A DNA stretch of 64,000 nucleotides. Origin: Salinarimonas sp. GTDB lineage: Bacteria > Pseudomonadota > Alphaproteobacteria > Rhizobiales > Beijerinckiaceae. Each line of letters begins with the position of its first letter. Positions within the stretch are counted from its first letter, which is position 1. The position numbers and the translations under genes are program-made. The DNA lies in the NCBI RefSeq assembly GCF_040111675.1, contig NZ_CP157794.1, positions 5,061,501 through 5,125,500 on the forward strand, in the 5' to 3' direction. This document shows positions 53,239 to 61,153 of the stretch, piece by piece. Under the pieces are notes generated by a model, which did no database searches, was not told where the DNA came from, and saw only the letters and a list, made by a program, of their open reading frames with translations.

Positions 53239-54352
53239 CCGCCGCAGCGGCGATGCGACGAACCCGGGCGCCGCGGGGCATCCGGGCGTCGAGGAGATGG
53301 CGCAGATCAGCCTGACCTTCGAGGACAACAAGGCGGCGAGCCTGGTCTTCGGCCATTACGACCAGAACCTCGCCCATCTCGAGCGCAGGCTCGGCGTGCT
53401 CGCCAACGCCAACGGCAATTGCGTGGTCGTCCGCGGCGCGCCGGAGGCGTCCGAGCAGGCCCGGCGGGTGCTGGAGGCGCTCTACGAGCGGGGCCGCTCG
53501 GGCGCGCCCATCACGGTGGGCGACGTCGATGGCGCGATCCAGGAGAGCGCGTTCCAAGGCACGCTCTTCCCGGCCGCCGCGGACGAGGTCGAGCCCGAGG
53601 GGGGAGGCGGCTTCGAGGGGATCGCCACGCGTCGGCGGGGTCTCGTCAAGGCGCGCAACAAGGCGCAGGACGTCTACCTCCGCGCGCTCAAGGCGCACGA
53701 GCTCGTCTTCGCCGAGGGACCGGCCGGCACCGGCAAGACCTGGCTCGCCGTCGGCTGGGCCGTGTCGTTGCTGGAACGCGGCGAGGTGGACAAGATCATC
53801 ATCACCCGCCCGGCCGTCGAGGCCGGCGAGCGGCTGGGATTCCTGCCCGGCGACATGCGCGAGAAGGTCGACCCGTATCTGCGGCCGATCTACGACGCGC
53901 TCTACGACTTCATGGACGCGCGCCACGTCGAGCGCGCGCTCGCCACCGGCATCATCGAGATCGCGCCCCTCGCCTTCATGCGCGGGCGCACCCTCACCTC
54001 GGCCGTGGTGCTGCTCGACGAGGCGCAGAACACCACGACGATGCAGATGAAGATGTTCCTCACGCGCCTCGGCGAGGGCTCGCGGATGATCGTCAACGGC
54101 GACCCCACCCAGATCGACTTGCCGCACGGCCAGGCCTCGGGCCTGGTCGAGGCGTCGCGAATCCTGCGCGAGGTGGAGGGCGTCGGCCGCATTCGATTCG
54201 CGGAAGGGGACGTCGTGCGCCACGATCTCGTGCGGCGAATCGTCGCAGCCTATGACGCCGACGCCCGCGCCCGCGGGGTCGTCCGCGGCCCCGAGCCGAC
54301 GCCCAAGCCGGGCGCGCGACGCGCCGAGGCGTCGCCGGAGAAGCCCGCTTGA
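53225..54352 (+). CDS. phoH: PhoH-like ATPase
   Basis: A 375-residue PhoH protein: Walker A EGPAGTGKTWLAVGWAV, then ITRPAVEAGERLGFLPGDM and Walker B SAVVLLDEAQNTTTMQMKMF. An N-terminal KH-like region precedes the ATPase, and a basic, disordered tail follows. It works in rRNA/RNA metabolism with YbeY. The start is a TTG at 53225 behind AGGAGAGG, inside the end of miaB, so translation is coupled. Confidence 0.94.
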   Translation: MPSNDRRSGDATNPGAAGHPGVEEMAQISLTFEDNKAASLVFGHYDQNLAHLERRLGVLANANGNCVVVRGAPEASEQARRVLEALYERGRSGAPITVGDVDGAIQESAFQGTLFPAAADEVEPEGGGGFEGIATRRRGLVKARNKAQDVYLRALKAHELVFAEGPAGTGKTWLAVGWAVSLLERGEVDKIIITRPAVEAGERLGFLPGDMREKVDPYLRPIYDALYDFMDARHVERALATGIIEIAPLAFMRGRTLTSAVVLLDEAQNTTTMQMKMFLTRLGEGSRMIVNGDPTQIDLPHGQASGLVEASRILREVEGVGRIRFAEGDVVRHDLVRRIVAAYDADARARGVVRGPEPTPKPGARRAEASPEKPA

Positions 54353-54831
54353 GCGCGCTCGACCTCACTCTCGATCTCACCCTCGAGGCCGGGTCCTGGG
54401 AGACGCTCGGCGACGTCGAGGCGCTGTGCGCGCGCGCCGCGGAGGCCGCGCTCGTCGTCGCCGGCGTCGAGGGTCTCGTGTCCCTCGAGCTGCTTCTGAC
54501 CGACGACGAAGCCATTCGCGATATCAACCTCGAGTGGCGCGGTCAGGACAAGCCGACGAACGTTCTCTCCTTCCCGGCGGCGCCTGCGCCCGGCTTCCCC
54601 GGCCCCCGTCCTCTCGGCGACGTCGTGCTCGCCTACGAGACACTCGCTCGCGAGGCGCAGGACGCGGGCAAGCCGCTTTCCGACCACGCCGCCCACCTCC
54701 TCGCTCATGGCGTTCTGCACTGTCTCGGGTATGATCACGACACGGACGCGGCGGCCGAGGAGATGGAGGCGCTGGAGACCAAGGCCATGGCCCTCGTCGG
54801 CGTTAGCGACCCTTACGCCGGCGAACCCTGA
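54349..54831 (+). CDS. ybeY: endoribonuclease YbeY
   Basis: A 160-residue zinc ribonuclease for 16S rRNA maturation and ribosome quality control. The metal motif HGVLHCLGYDH (HxxxHxxxxxH) is intact, as is the N-terminal LNLEWRGQ-like phrase INLEWRGQDKPTNVLSFP. The likely start is a TTG at 54349 overlapping the phoH stop. It is followed by corC in the conserved operon. Confidence 0.93.
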   Translation: MSALDLTLDLTLEAGSWETLGDVEALCARAAEAALVVAGVEGLVSLELLLTDDEAIRDINLEWRGQDKPTNVLSFPAAPAPGFPGPRPLGDVVLAYETLAREAQDAGKPLSDHAAHLLAHGVLHCLGYDHDTDAAAEEMEALETKAMALVGVSDPYAGEP

Positions 54832-54858
54832 CCAGACCGCAGCGCGAAGCATTCGACG

Positions 54859-56136
54859 ATGACCGACGGCTCTTCCCAAGCATCCCCCCCACGACCCTCC
54901 CCCGTCCGCGGCGCCGATCCCGGCCGCGAGCCCCAGACGGCCGATCGAAGTCCGATCGCGGCCCGTCCGCAGGGCGCCTCCTCCGAGGAGGCGATGGCGG
55001 ACGAGCCGCGGCCGCCCGGCCGCGACGGCTGGCTCGACCGGCTCCTCGCCCGCCTCGGGCTGAGGCAGCGGGAAACCACCCGAGCCGACCTCGAGGACCT
55101 GCTGGCCCTCTCCGTGGAGAACCCGGACATCTCCACCCGCGAGCGGGCCATGCTCAAGAACGTGCTGCGCTTCCACCGCATGCGCGTCATCGACGTGATG
55201 GTGCCGCGCGCCGACATCGTCGCGGTCGCTCACGAAACCTCGCTCGGCGAGATGCTGCGGGTTTTCCGCACCGCCGGCCATTCCCGCCTTCCGGTCTACG
55301 GCGAGACGCTCGACGACCCGAAGGGCATGGTCCACATCCGCGACTTCCTCGACTACTTCGTCGCCAGGGCCGAGAACGGCGGCTCGCGCCGGCGCAAGCC
55401 GAAGACGCTCGACGCCGTGAGCCTGTCCAACATCGACCTGTCCACCACGCTCGCCTCGGCGAAGATCCTGCGCCCGGTCCTGTTCGTCCCGCCATCCATG
55501 CCGGCGGTGGAGCTGCTGGTCCGCATGCAGACGACGCGCACCCACATGGCGCTGGTGATCGACGAGTACGGCGGCACCGACGGCCTCGTCTCGATCGAGG
55601 ACCTGGTCGAGATGGTGGTGGGCGACATCGAGGACGAGCACGACCTCGCCACCCAGGCGATGATCCAGGCGAGCGGGCCGGACACGTTCGTGGCCGACGC
55701 CCGCGCCGATCTCGAGGAGGTCTCGCAGGTCATCGGCTACGACTTCACGCAAGGCGACGTCGCCGAGGACGTGGACACGCTCGGCGGCCTCATCGTCGCC
55801 CTCGCCGGTCGCGTCCCGGCGCGCTCGGAGCTGATCGCCGGGCCGGAGAACTTCGAGTTCGAGGTGCTCGACGCCGATCCCCGGCGCCTCAAGCGCGTGC
55901 GCGTCCACCGCCGCGACCCGAGCCTGAAGCTCGTGCCCGCGGGCGTCGCCACCGGGGTGGCGGGCCGGCGCGCGGCGAACGGGGCCGGCGCCCCGCACGG
56001 CGGCGACGCCGCCGCTGAGGCGGAGCACGGCGCGCCCGCGGATCGGGACGCCGATGCCGGCGCGCGGTCCGAGGAGACCGCCCAGGAGCCCACCGACGCT
56101 TCCGGAAGCGAGCCCTCGAGGCAGCCGCCCGCATGA
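54859..56136 (+). CDS. corC: CBS-domain transporter-associated protein (CorC/HlyC type)
   Basis: A 425-residue cytoplasmic protein. After a disordered start come two CBS domains (VMVPRADIVAVAHETSLGEM; RTAGHSRLPVYGETLDDPKG; TTRTHMALVIDEYGGTDGLV) and the CorC/HlyC transporter-associated domain (DTLGGLIVALAGRVPARSE). It lacks the DUF21 membrane part, as expected for the YbeX branch. The tail after residue 370 is Ala/Gly-rich. A second ATG at 54994 behind GAGGAGG may be the true start. The stop overlaps lnt by 4 bases (ATGA). Confidence 0.9.
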   Translation: MTDGSSQASPPRPSPVRGADPGREPQTADRSPIAARPQGASSEEAMADEPRPPGRDGWLDRLLARLGLRQRETTRADLEDLLALSVENPDISTRERAMLKNVLRFHRMRVIDVMVPRADIVAVAHETSLGEMLRVFRTAGHSRLPVYGETLDDPKGMVHIRDFLDYFVARAENGGSRRRKPKTLDAVSLSNIDLSTTLASAKILRPVLFVPPSMPAVELLVRMQTTRTHMALVIDEYGGTDGLVSIEDLVEMVVGDIEDEHDLATQAMIQASGPDTFVADARADLEEVSQVIGYDFTQGDVAEDVDTLGGLIVALAGRVPARSELIAGPENFEFEVLDADPRRLKRVRVHRRDPSLKLVPAGVATGVAGRRAANGAGAPHGGDAAAEAEHGAPADRDADAGARSEETAQEPTDASGSEPSRQPPA

Positions 56137-57743
56137 CCGCCCTCGCGCACCGCGTCGTCCTCGCCTGGGGCTGGCGGCGCGCGCTGATCGCGCTCCTCGC
56201 CGGAGCGGCGGGCGCCCTCGCCATGCCGCCCTTCGGGCTGTTTCCGGCGCTGATCGTCTCGCTCGTCCCCGCGATCTGGCTGCTCGACGGGCTCGGGACG
56301 CGCGGCGGCGCACGGACCCTCGCCGAGGCGGCGTGGATCGGCTGGCTCTGGGGCTTCGGCTATATGGTCGCGGGGCTGTGGTGGCTCGGCATGGCGTTCC
56401 TGGTCGAGGCGGATCGTTACGCCTGGGCGATGCCGCTGGGCATCGTCGGCCTGCCGGCGGCGCTCGCGTTCTTCTACGCCGCGGGCTTCGCGGCGGCGCG
56501 CCTCGCGTGGTCGCGCGGCGCGGGGCGGATCCTCGGCTTCGCCGCCGCGATCGCCGCGGCCGAGTGGCTGCGCGGGCACCTGTTCACCGGCTTTCCCTGG
56601 AACACGCTCGGCATGAGCCTCGCCCAGCAGGTCTGGCCCATGCAGGCGGCCTCCTCGCTGGGGCTCTACGGCCTGACGCTGGTCGCGGTGGCGATCGCCG
56701 CCGCGCCGGCGACGCTGGGAACCGCGAAGAGCCCGGCCGGTCGCGCGGGACCGGCGGCGCTCGCCCTCGCGGCGCTCGCGGGCCTCGTCGGCTACGGCGC
56801 CTGGCGCGTTCCCGCGGACCCGAGCCCGGAGCTCCCGGGCGTCGCGCTGCGGATCATGCAGCCGAACCTCGCGCAGAACGAGAAGTTCGACGCCTCGCGG
56901 CGCGAGGAGATCATGGACCGCTACATCCGCCTGTCGGATCGCGCCACGTCCCCCGAGCGCGCCGGCCTCGCCGACGCGACGCACCTCGTCTGGCCCGAGG
57001 CCGCCTTCCCCTTCCTCCTCCACCGCGACGCCCGCGCCCTCGCCCAGATCGCGGCGATGCTGCCCCCCGGCGCCGTGCTGATCACCGGCGCCGCGCGGAT
57101 CGACGAGGGTTACCTCCCGGGCGAGGAGCCGGTCTTCTACAATTCCATCCACGTGATCGCCGACGACGGCGCGATCCTCGAGAGCTACGACAAGGTCCAC
57201 CTGGTTCCCTTCGGGGAATACCTTCCCGAGGTGTTCGCCTGGGCGCTGGAGACGATGGGGCTCGCTCCCTTCGTCAACGTGCCGGGGGGATTCTCTCCGG
57301 GCGCGGCGGCACAATCGCTTTCCGTGCCAGGCTTACCCCGAGTTGCAGCCAGCGTGTGCTATGAAGCCGTCTTCCCCGGCGCCGTCACGCCCGGAGAGGC
57401 CCGCCCCGGGCTGCTCCTGAACGTCACCAACGACGGCTGGTTCGGCGATACGCCGGGCCCGCGCCAGCATCTCGCCCAGGCCCGCCTGCGCACGGTGGAG
57501 GAGGGTCTCCCCCTCGTACGCGCCGCCAATACCGGGATCTCGGCCGTGATCGATCCCTACGGACGCGTGGTGGCCGAACTGCCCGTCGGGGTGGCCGGTC
57601 TTATCGACGCGGGGCTGCCGCAGCGGATCGAGCCCACCTTCTACGCGCGTTTCGGCGATGGCGTTTTTGCAATCTTGCTTCTAATCTGCGCCGGAGCGGC
57701 GCTTCTCCTTCGCGGATGCGAGAGGAGGCACGGCGTCGCCTGA
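56133..57743 (+). CDS. lnt: apolipoprotein N-acyltransferase
   Basis: A 536-residue inner-membrane enzyme that adds the third acyl chain to lipoproteins. Eight or so N-terminal helices are followed by a nitrilase-like domain whose catalytic triad is seen as E in HLVWPEAAFPFLL, K in ESYDKVHLVPFGEYLPE and C in AASVCYEAVFPG. GAFSPG-like VPGGFSPGAAAQ is also present. It is translationally coupled to corC. Confidence 0.94.
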   Translation: MTALAHRVVLAWGWRRALIALLAGAAGALAMPPFGLFPALIVSLVPAIWLLDGLGTRGGARTLAEAAWIGWLWGFGYMVAGLWWLGMAFLVEADRYAWAMPLGIVGLPAALAFFYAAGFAAARLAWSRGAGRILGFAAAIAAAEWLRGHLFTGFPWNTLGMSLAQQVWPMQAASSLGLYGLTLVAVAIAAAPATLGTAKSPAGRAGPAALALAALAGLVGYGAWRVPADPSPELPGVALRIMQPNLAQNEKFDASRREEIMDRYIRLSDRATSPERAGLADATHLVWPEAAFPFLLHRDARALAQIAAMLPPGAVLITGAARIDEGYLPGEEPVFYNSIHVIADDGAILESYDKVHLVPFGEYLPEVFAWALETMGLAPFVNVPGGFSPGAAAQSLSVPGLPRVAASVCYEAVFPGAVTPGEARPGLLLNVTNDGWFGDTPGPRQHLAQARLRTVEEGLPLVRAANTGISAVIDPYGRVVAELPVGVAGLIDAGLPQRIEPTFYARFGDGVFAILLLICAGAALLLRGCERRHGVA

Positions 57744-57772
57744 GCCGGACAGGTCCCGCCAGGAGCGATGCG

Positions 57773-58216
57773 TTGAAAAAGTCCCCCAACCCGATCGACA
57801 AGCACGTCGGAAGCCGCGTTCGGATGCGCCGGATGATGATCGGCATGAGCCAGGAACGTCTCGGCGAAGCTTTGGGCCTGACCTTCCAGCAGGTCCAGAA
57901 ATACGAGAAGGGCACCAACCGCATCGGCGCGAGCCGCCTGCACCAGATCGCCTCGATCCTCGGGGTGCAGGTGGAGTTCTTCTACGAAGGCGCGCCGCAG
58001 CTCGAAGGCGCCCCCGGAGACGCCGGCCTGGCCGAGCCGCCGACGCCCGCCTACGTCTCCGACTTCCTGTCCACGGCCGACGGCCTGCACCTGATGCGCG
58101 CCTTCGTGCGCGTGCGCGACCCGAAGGTCCGCAAGCGCATCGTCGAGCTGGTCGAATCGCTCGCGGTCGAGGACGACGACGCGGCCGCGCCCGCGACGGG
58201 CGGGGTTGTTCGATAG
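57773..58216 (+). CDS. XRE-family transcriptional regulator
   Basis: A 147-residue helix-turn-helix regulator. The DNA-binding part is VGSRVRMRRMMIGMSQERLG, then TFQQVQKYEKGTNRIGASRL. The C-terminal half (SDFLSTADGLHLMRAFVRVR) is specific to a group conserved upstream of metK in alphaproteobacteria. No ATG fits the family start; a TTG at 57773 follows AGGAG at good spacing and gives the usual KKSPNPIDKHVGSR start. Its position suggests a link to SAM or envelope gene control, not shown here. Confidence 0.9.
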   Translation: MKKSPNPIDKHVGSRVRMRRMMIGMSQERLGEALGLTFQQVQKYEKGTNRIGASRLHQIASILGVQVEFFYEGAPQLEGAPGDAGLAEPPTPAYVSDFLSTADGLHLMRAFVRVRDPKVRKRIVELVESLAVEDDDAAAPATGGVVR

Positions 58217-58341
58217 AGCGGACACGTTCGTCCTTCCGGGTTGACCGCGGACGCAACGGGTGGCAGAGAAGAGCGCGTTCAGTCCGTTTTATCGGACGGG
58301 GCAGCTGCGCCCCGTCTCCCTGGATGAAAGGATTTCGCATC
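58217..58341 (+). promoter_or_regulatory. structured leader of metK
   Basis: This 125-base leader contains two adjacent hairpins that share two bases: GTCCG-TTTTAT-CGGAC at 58282-58297 and ACGGGGC-AGCTGC-GCCCCGT at 58296-58315. A further pairing CGTCC/GGACG is possible upstream. The overlap means the two hairpins compete at their joint. The sequence does not match the SAM-II or SAM/SAH aptamers I know. A ribosome site (AAGGA) lies just after the second hairpin. Confidence 0.5.
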
Positions 58342-59496
58342 GTGGCGCGCTCCAGCTATCTCTTCACCAGCGAATCGGTGTCCGAAGGCCATCCCGACAA
58401 GGTCTGCGACCGCATCTCGGACGAGGTCGTCGACGCCTTCCTGGGCGAGATGCCCGAGGCGCGCGTGGCCTGCGAGACCCTGGCGACGACGAACAAGGTC
58501 GTGATCGCCGGCGAGGTCCGCGGACCGGCCACGATCACGAAGGAATACGTCGCGCACCTCGCGCGCCTCGCGATCAAGGACATCGGCTACGAGCAGGAAG
58601 GCTTCCACTGGGACACCTGCGCCGTCGACGTCCTGCTGCATCAGCAGTCCGCCGACATCGCCCAGGGCGTGGACGCCGAGGGCGCGGGCGACCAGGGCAT
58701 CATGTTCGGCTACGCCTGCGACGAGACGCCGGAGCTGATGCCGGCGCCGATCTTCTTCGCGCACAAGATCCTCAAGACGCTCGCCGACGCCCGCAAGTCC
58801 GGCGAGTCGAAGCTGCTCGGCCCCGACGCCAAGAGCCAGGTGACGGTGCGCTACGAGAACGGCAAGCCGATGGGCGTGACCCAGATCGTGGTCTCGACCC
58901 AGCATCTCGACGAGCACCTGTCCTCCCACGACGTTCAGGCGATCGTCGAGCCCTACGTCCGCCAGTCCCTGCCGGAGAACTGGATCGAGCCGACCTGCGT
59001 CTGGCACGTCAACCCGACCGGCAAGTTCCTGATCGGCGGCCCGGACGGCGACGCCGGCCTCACCGGCCGCAAGATCATCGTCGACACCTATGGCGGCGCG
59101 GCCCCGCACGGCGGCGGCGCCTTCTCCGGCAAGGATCCGACCAAGGTCGACCGCTCGGCCGCCTACGCCGCGCGCTACCTCGCCAAGAACGTGGTCGCCG
59201 CCGGCCTCGCCTCGCGCTGCACGATCCAGCTCTCCTACGCCATCGGCGTAGCGAAGCCGCTGTCGATCTACGTCGACACCCACGGCACCGGCCGGGTCGA
59301 CGAGGCGAAGCTCGAGGCCGTGCTGATGGACGCCATGGACCTCTCGCCCCGCGGCATCCGCACCAAGCTCGGGCTGAATCGCGCGATCTACGCCCGCACC
59401 GCCGCCTACGGCCATTTCGGTCGCGCGGCCGAGGCCGACGGCGGGTTCTCGTGGGAAGCCACCGACATGGCCGACAGCCTCGCGCGCGCCTTCTGA
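58342..59496 (+). CDS. metK: S-adenosylmethionine synthetase
   Basis: A 384-residue enzyme that makes SAM from methionine and ATP. The opening LFTSESVSEGHPDKVCDRIS with the ATP-binding His, the GAGDQGIMFGYACDETPELM hexapeptide region and GGAFSGKDPTKVDRSAAYAA are intact. The start is taken at the GTG at 58342, matching the family start ARSSYLFTS and following AAAGGA; an ATG at 58324 would add six residues. trmB, which often follows metK in alphaproteobacteria, is absent here. Confidence 0.96.
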   Translation: MARSSYLFTSESVSEGHPDKVCDRISDEVVDAFLGEMPEARVACETLATTNKVVIAGEVRGPATITKEYVAHLARLAIKDIGYEQEGFHWDTCAVDVLLHQQSADIAQGVDAEGAGDQGIMFGYACDETPELMPAPIFFAHKILKTLADARKSGESKLLGPDAKSQVTVRYENGKPMGVTQIVVSTQHLDEHLSSHDVQAIVEPYVRQSLPENWIEPTCVWHVNPTGKFLIGGPDGDAGLTGRKIIVDTYGGAAPHGGGAFSGKDPTKVDRSAAYAARYLAKNVVAAGLASRCTIQLSYAIGVAKPLSIYVDTHGTGRVDEAKLEAVLMDAMDLSPRGIRTKLGLNRAIYARTAAYGHFGRAAEADGGFSWEATDMADSLARAF

Positions 59497-59519
59497 GGCG
59501 CCGCGCAGGGCGAGGTTCG

Positions 59520-59553
59520 AAGGCGGCGGTCCGAAAGGGCCGCCGCCTTTTTT
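59520..59553 (+). terminator. rho-independent terminator of metK
   Basis: An 11-bp stem GGCGGCGGTCC/GGGCCGCCGCC with a GAAA loop, then six T residues, 24 bases after the metK stop. Its end overlaps the first base of the stop codon of the convergent CitE-like gene. Confidence 0.93.
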
Positions 59554-60434
59554 CACCCCCGCTTCCCGATCGCCTCCGCCAGGGCCACGGTGCGCTTCGC
59601 CATCTCGGCGTGGAGGCGCTCGACCATGCGGCCGTCGAGCGAAATGGCGCCCTTCGCCGCGTTCTCCGGCTTCTCGAAGGCGGCGATGATCGCCCGCGCC
59701 CGCTCCACCTCCTCGGGATCGGGGGCGAACAGGCGGTTCGCCGTCTCGAGCTGCTTCGGGTGGATCAGCGTCTTGCCGTCGAAACCCATGTCGCGCCCCT
59801 GCGCGCATTCGGCCTCGAAGCCCTCCGCATCGTCGAGGCCGTTGTAGACGCCGTCGAGGATGTCGAGCCCCTCCGCCCGCGCGGCGGCGAGCGCCTGCAT
59901 CAGCCAGGGGATCATCGCCGGACGCCCGGGGGTGAGCCGGGCGCGGGTCTCCTTGGCGAGGTCGTTCGTGCCCATCACGAAGCAGGCGAGCCGGGTCAGC
60001 GGATCGCGCGCCGCCGCCGCGATCGACGCGACGGAAAGGATGGCGGCGGGCGTCTCCACCATCGCCCAAACCTTGACCGAATGCGGCGCCCCCAGCGCGT
60101 CGAGCCGCGCGCCGATGCGGCCGAGGTCCTCCGGCGCCGAGGGCTTCGGCACCAGCACCGCCGCCGGCCGGCAGGCGGCCGCGGCCTTCAGGTCCTCCTC
60201 GCCCCAGGGCGTGTCGAGGGCGTTGACCCGCACCACGACCTCGCGATGGCCGAAGCCGCCGGCATGAACCGCCTCGTAGATCCGGCCGCGGGCCTCCTCC
60301 TTCACGTCGGGCGCGACGGCGTCCTCGAGATCGAGCAGCAGCACGTCGGCGTCGAGGCTCTTCGCCTTTTCCAGGGCGCGGGCGTTCGAGCCCGGCATGT
60401 AGAGGGCGCTGCGGCGGGGGCGGATGGGCTTCAT
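59553..60434 (-). CDS. HpcH/HpaI-family lyase, CitE-like
   Basis: A 293-residue magnesium-dependent C-C lyase of the citrate lyase beta/malyl-CoA lyase group. SALYMPGSNARALEKAKSLD, VLLLDLEDAVAPDVKEEAR, VVRVNALDTPWGEED and KVWAMVETPAAIL carry the Arg, Asp and Glu residues used for metal and CoA ester binding. No citrate lyase alpha or gamma genes lie nearby, so it is more likely a malyl-CoA, citramalyl-CoA or similar lyase. It is convergent with metK. Confidence 0.88.
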   Translation of the reverse strand: MKPIRPRRSALYMPGSNARALEKAKSLDADVLLLDLEDAVAPDVKEEARGRIYEAVHAGGFGHREVVVRVNALDTPWGEEDLKAAAACRPAAVLVPKPSAPEDLGRIGARLDALGAPHSVKVWAMVETPAAILSVASIAAAARDPLTRLACFVMGTNDLAKETRARLTPGRPAMIPWLMQALAAARAEGLDILDGVYNGLDDAEGFEAECAQGRDMGFDGKTLIHPKQLETANRLFAPDPEEVERARAIIAAFEKPENAAKGAISLDGRMVERLHAEMAKRTVALAEAIGKRG

Positions 60435-60533
60435 GGACGGCCTCTTCTCCAGATGCGAACCGGGCCGATCCTACGCGCGCGCCGCCGCCGCGCCACCCCG
60501 CGAAAAGGATGACGCGGGGCGGGGGTTCGGCCG

Positions 60534-60992
60534 TCAGGGCCGGACGTAGGTGTAGCCCTGCTGCTGGAGATGCGAGAGCTCGGCCACGCCCGAGGGGACG
60601 ATGTCCTCCTCGAAGACCTCGAACAGGTCCCATTCGTAGTCGATGTCGCGGCCGGTGAGCGTGTTGCGGCAGACCAGGAACTTCACCCCCTGCGCCCGCA
60701 TGTCCAGCACCCGCTGCTGCAGGTCGGGATTGTCCCTGGCGTCGCGCAGGAGATGGACGCCGTCGCCGTGCAGGACGACCCGCGCGGTGATGTTCTCGCG
60801 GCCCACGGCGTTGATGTGGTTTCGCACGTTCCCGAGCGCGGTCATGTACGGGCGCGCGGCTTCGCCGCCGTCGAAGTTGATGTGGTAGACGACCTTCTGC
60901 TCGCCATAGCGCGCGTCCTGCGCCAGGCCCGGGCCGGCCAGCACGAGGAACGCCGCGACGATGGCGGCGGCGATGGCTCTGATCGTGGTCAT
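60534..60992 (-). CDS. secreted DsrE-family-like protein
   Basis: A 152-residue protein with a signal peptide (MTTIRAIAAAIVAAFLVLAG, cleavage after PGLAQ) and a DsrE/DsrF-like domain: KVVYHINFDGGEAARPYMTA, then ITARVVLHGDGVHLL and VKFLVCRNTLTGRDIDYEWD, with one Cys at the usual position. GGGAGGAAG precedes the ATG at 60992. Periplasmic DsrE-like proteins are linked to sulfur handling, but this one has no sulfur-gene neighbours. Confidence 0.82.
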   Translation of the reverse strand: MTTIRAIAAAIVAAFLVLAGPGLAQDARYGEQKVVYHINFDGGEAARPYMTALGNVRNHINAVGRENITARVVLHGDGVHLLRDARDNPDLQQRVLDMRAQGVKFLVCRNTLTGRDIDYEWDLFEVFEEDIVPSGVAELSHLQQQGYTYVRP

Positions 60993-61153
60993 GGCTGCTT
61001 CCTCCCGCCTCTTGTGACGAGGCTCCGGGAAGCGTACCGCGCCGATTTGACGCATGCAAGCCGCGGAATACGTGTGCCGCTCACCGCATCTCGGAGGGCC
61101 GAGCCGCCCGCCCGCCCGGCCCGACCTGAGGCCGCGCGGGTCGCGGCGCCGGC

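Noticed and set aside
58217..58341. SAM-II or SAM/SAH riboswitch before metK
   Set aside because: The conserved loop sequences of these aptamers are not present; only generic hairpins are seen.
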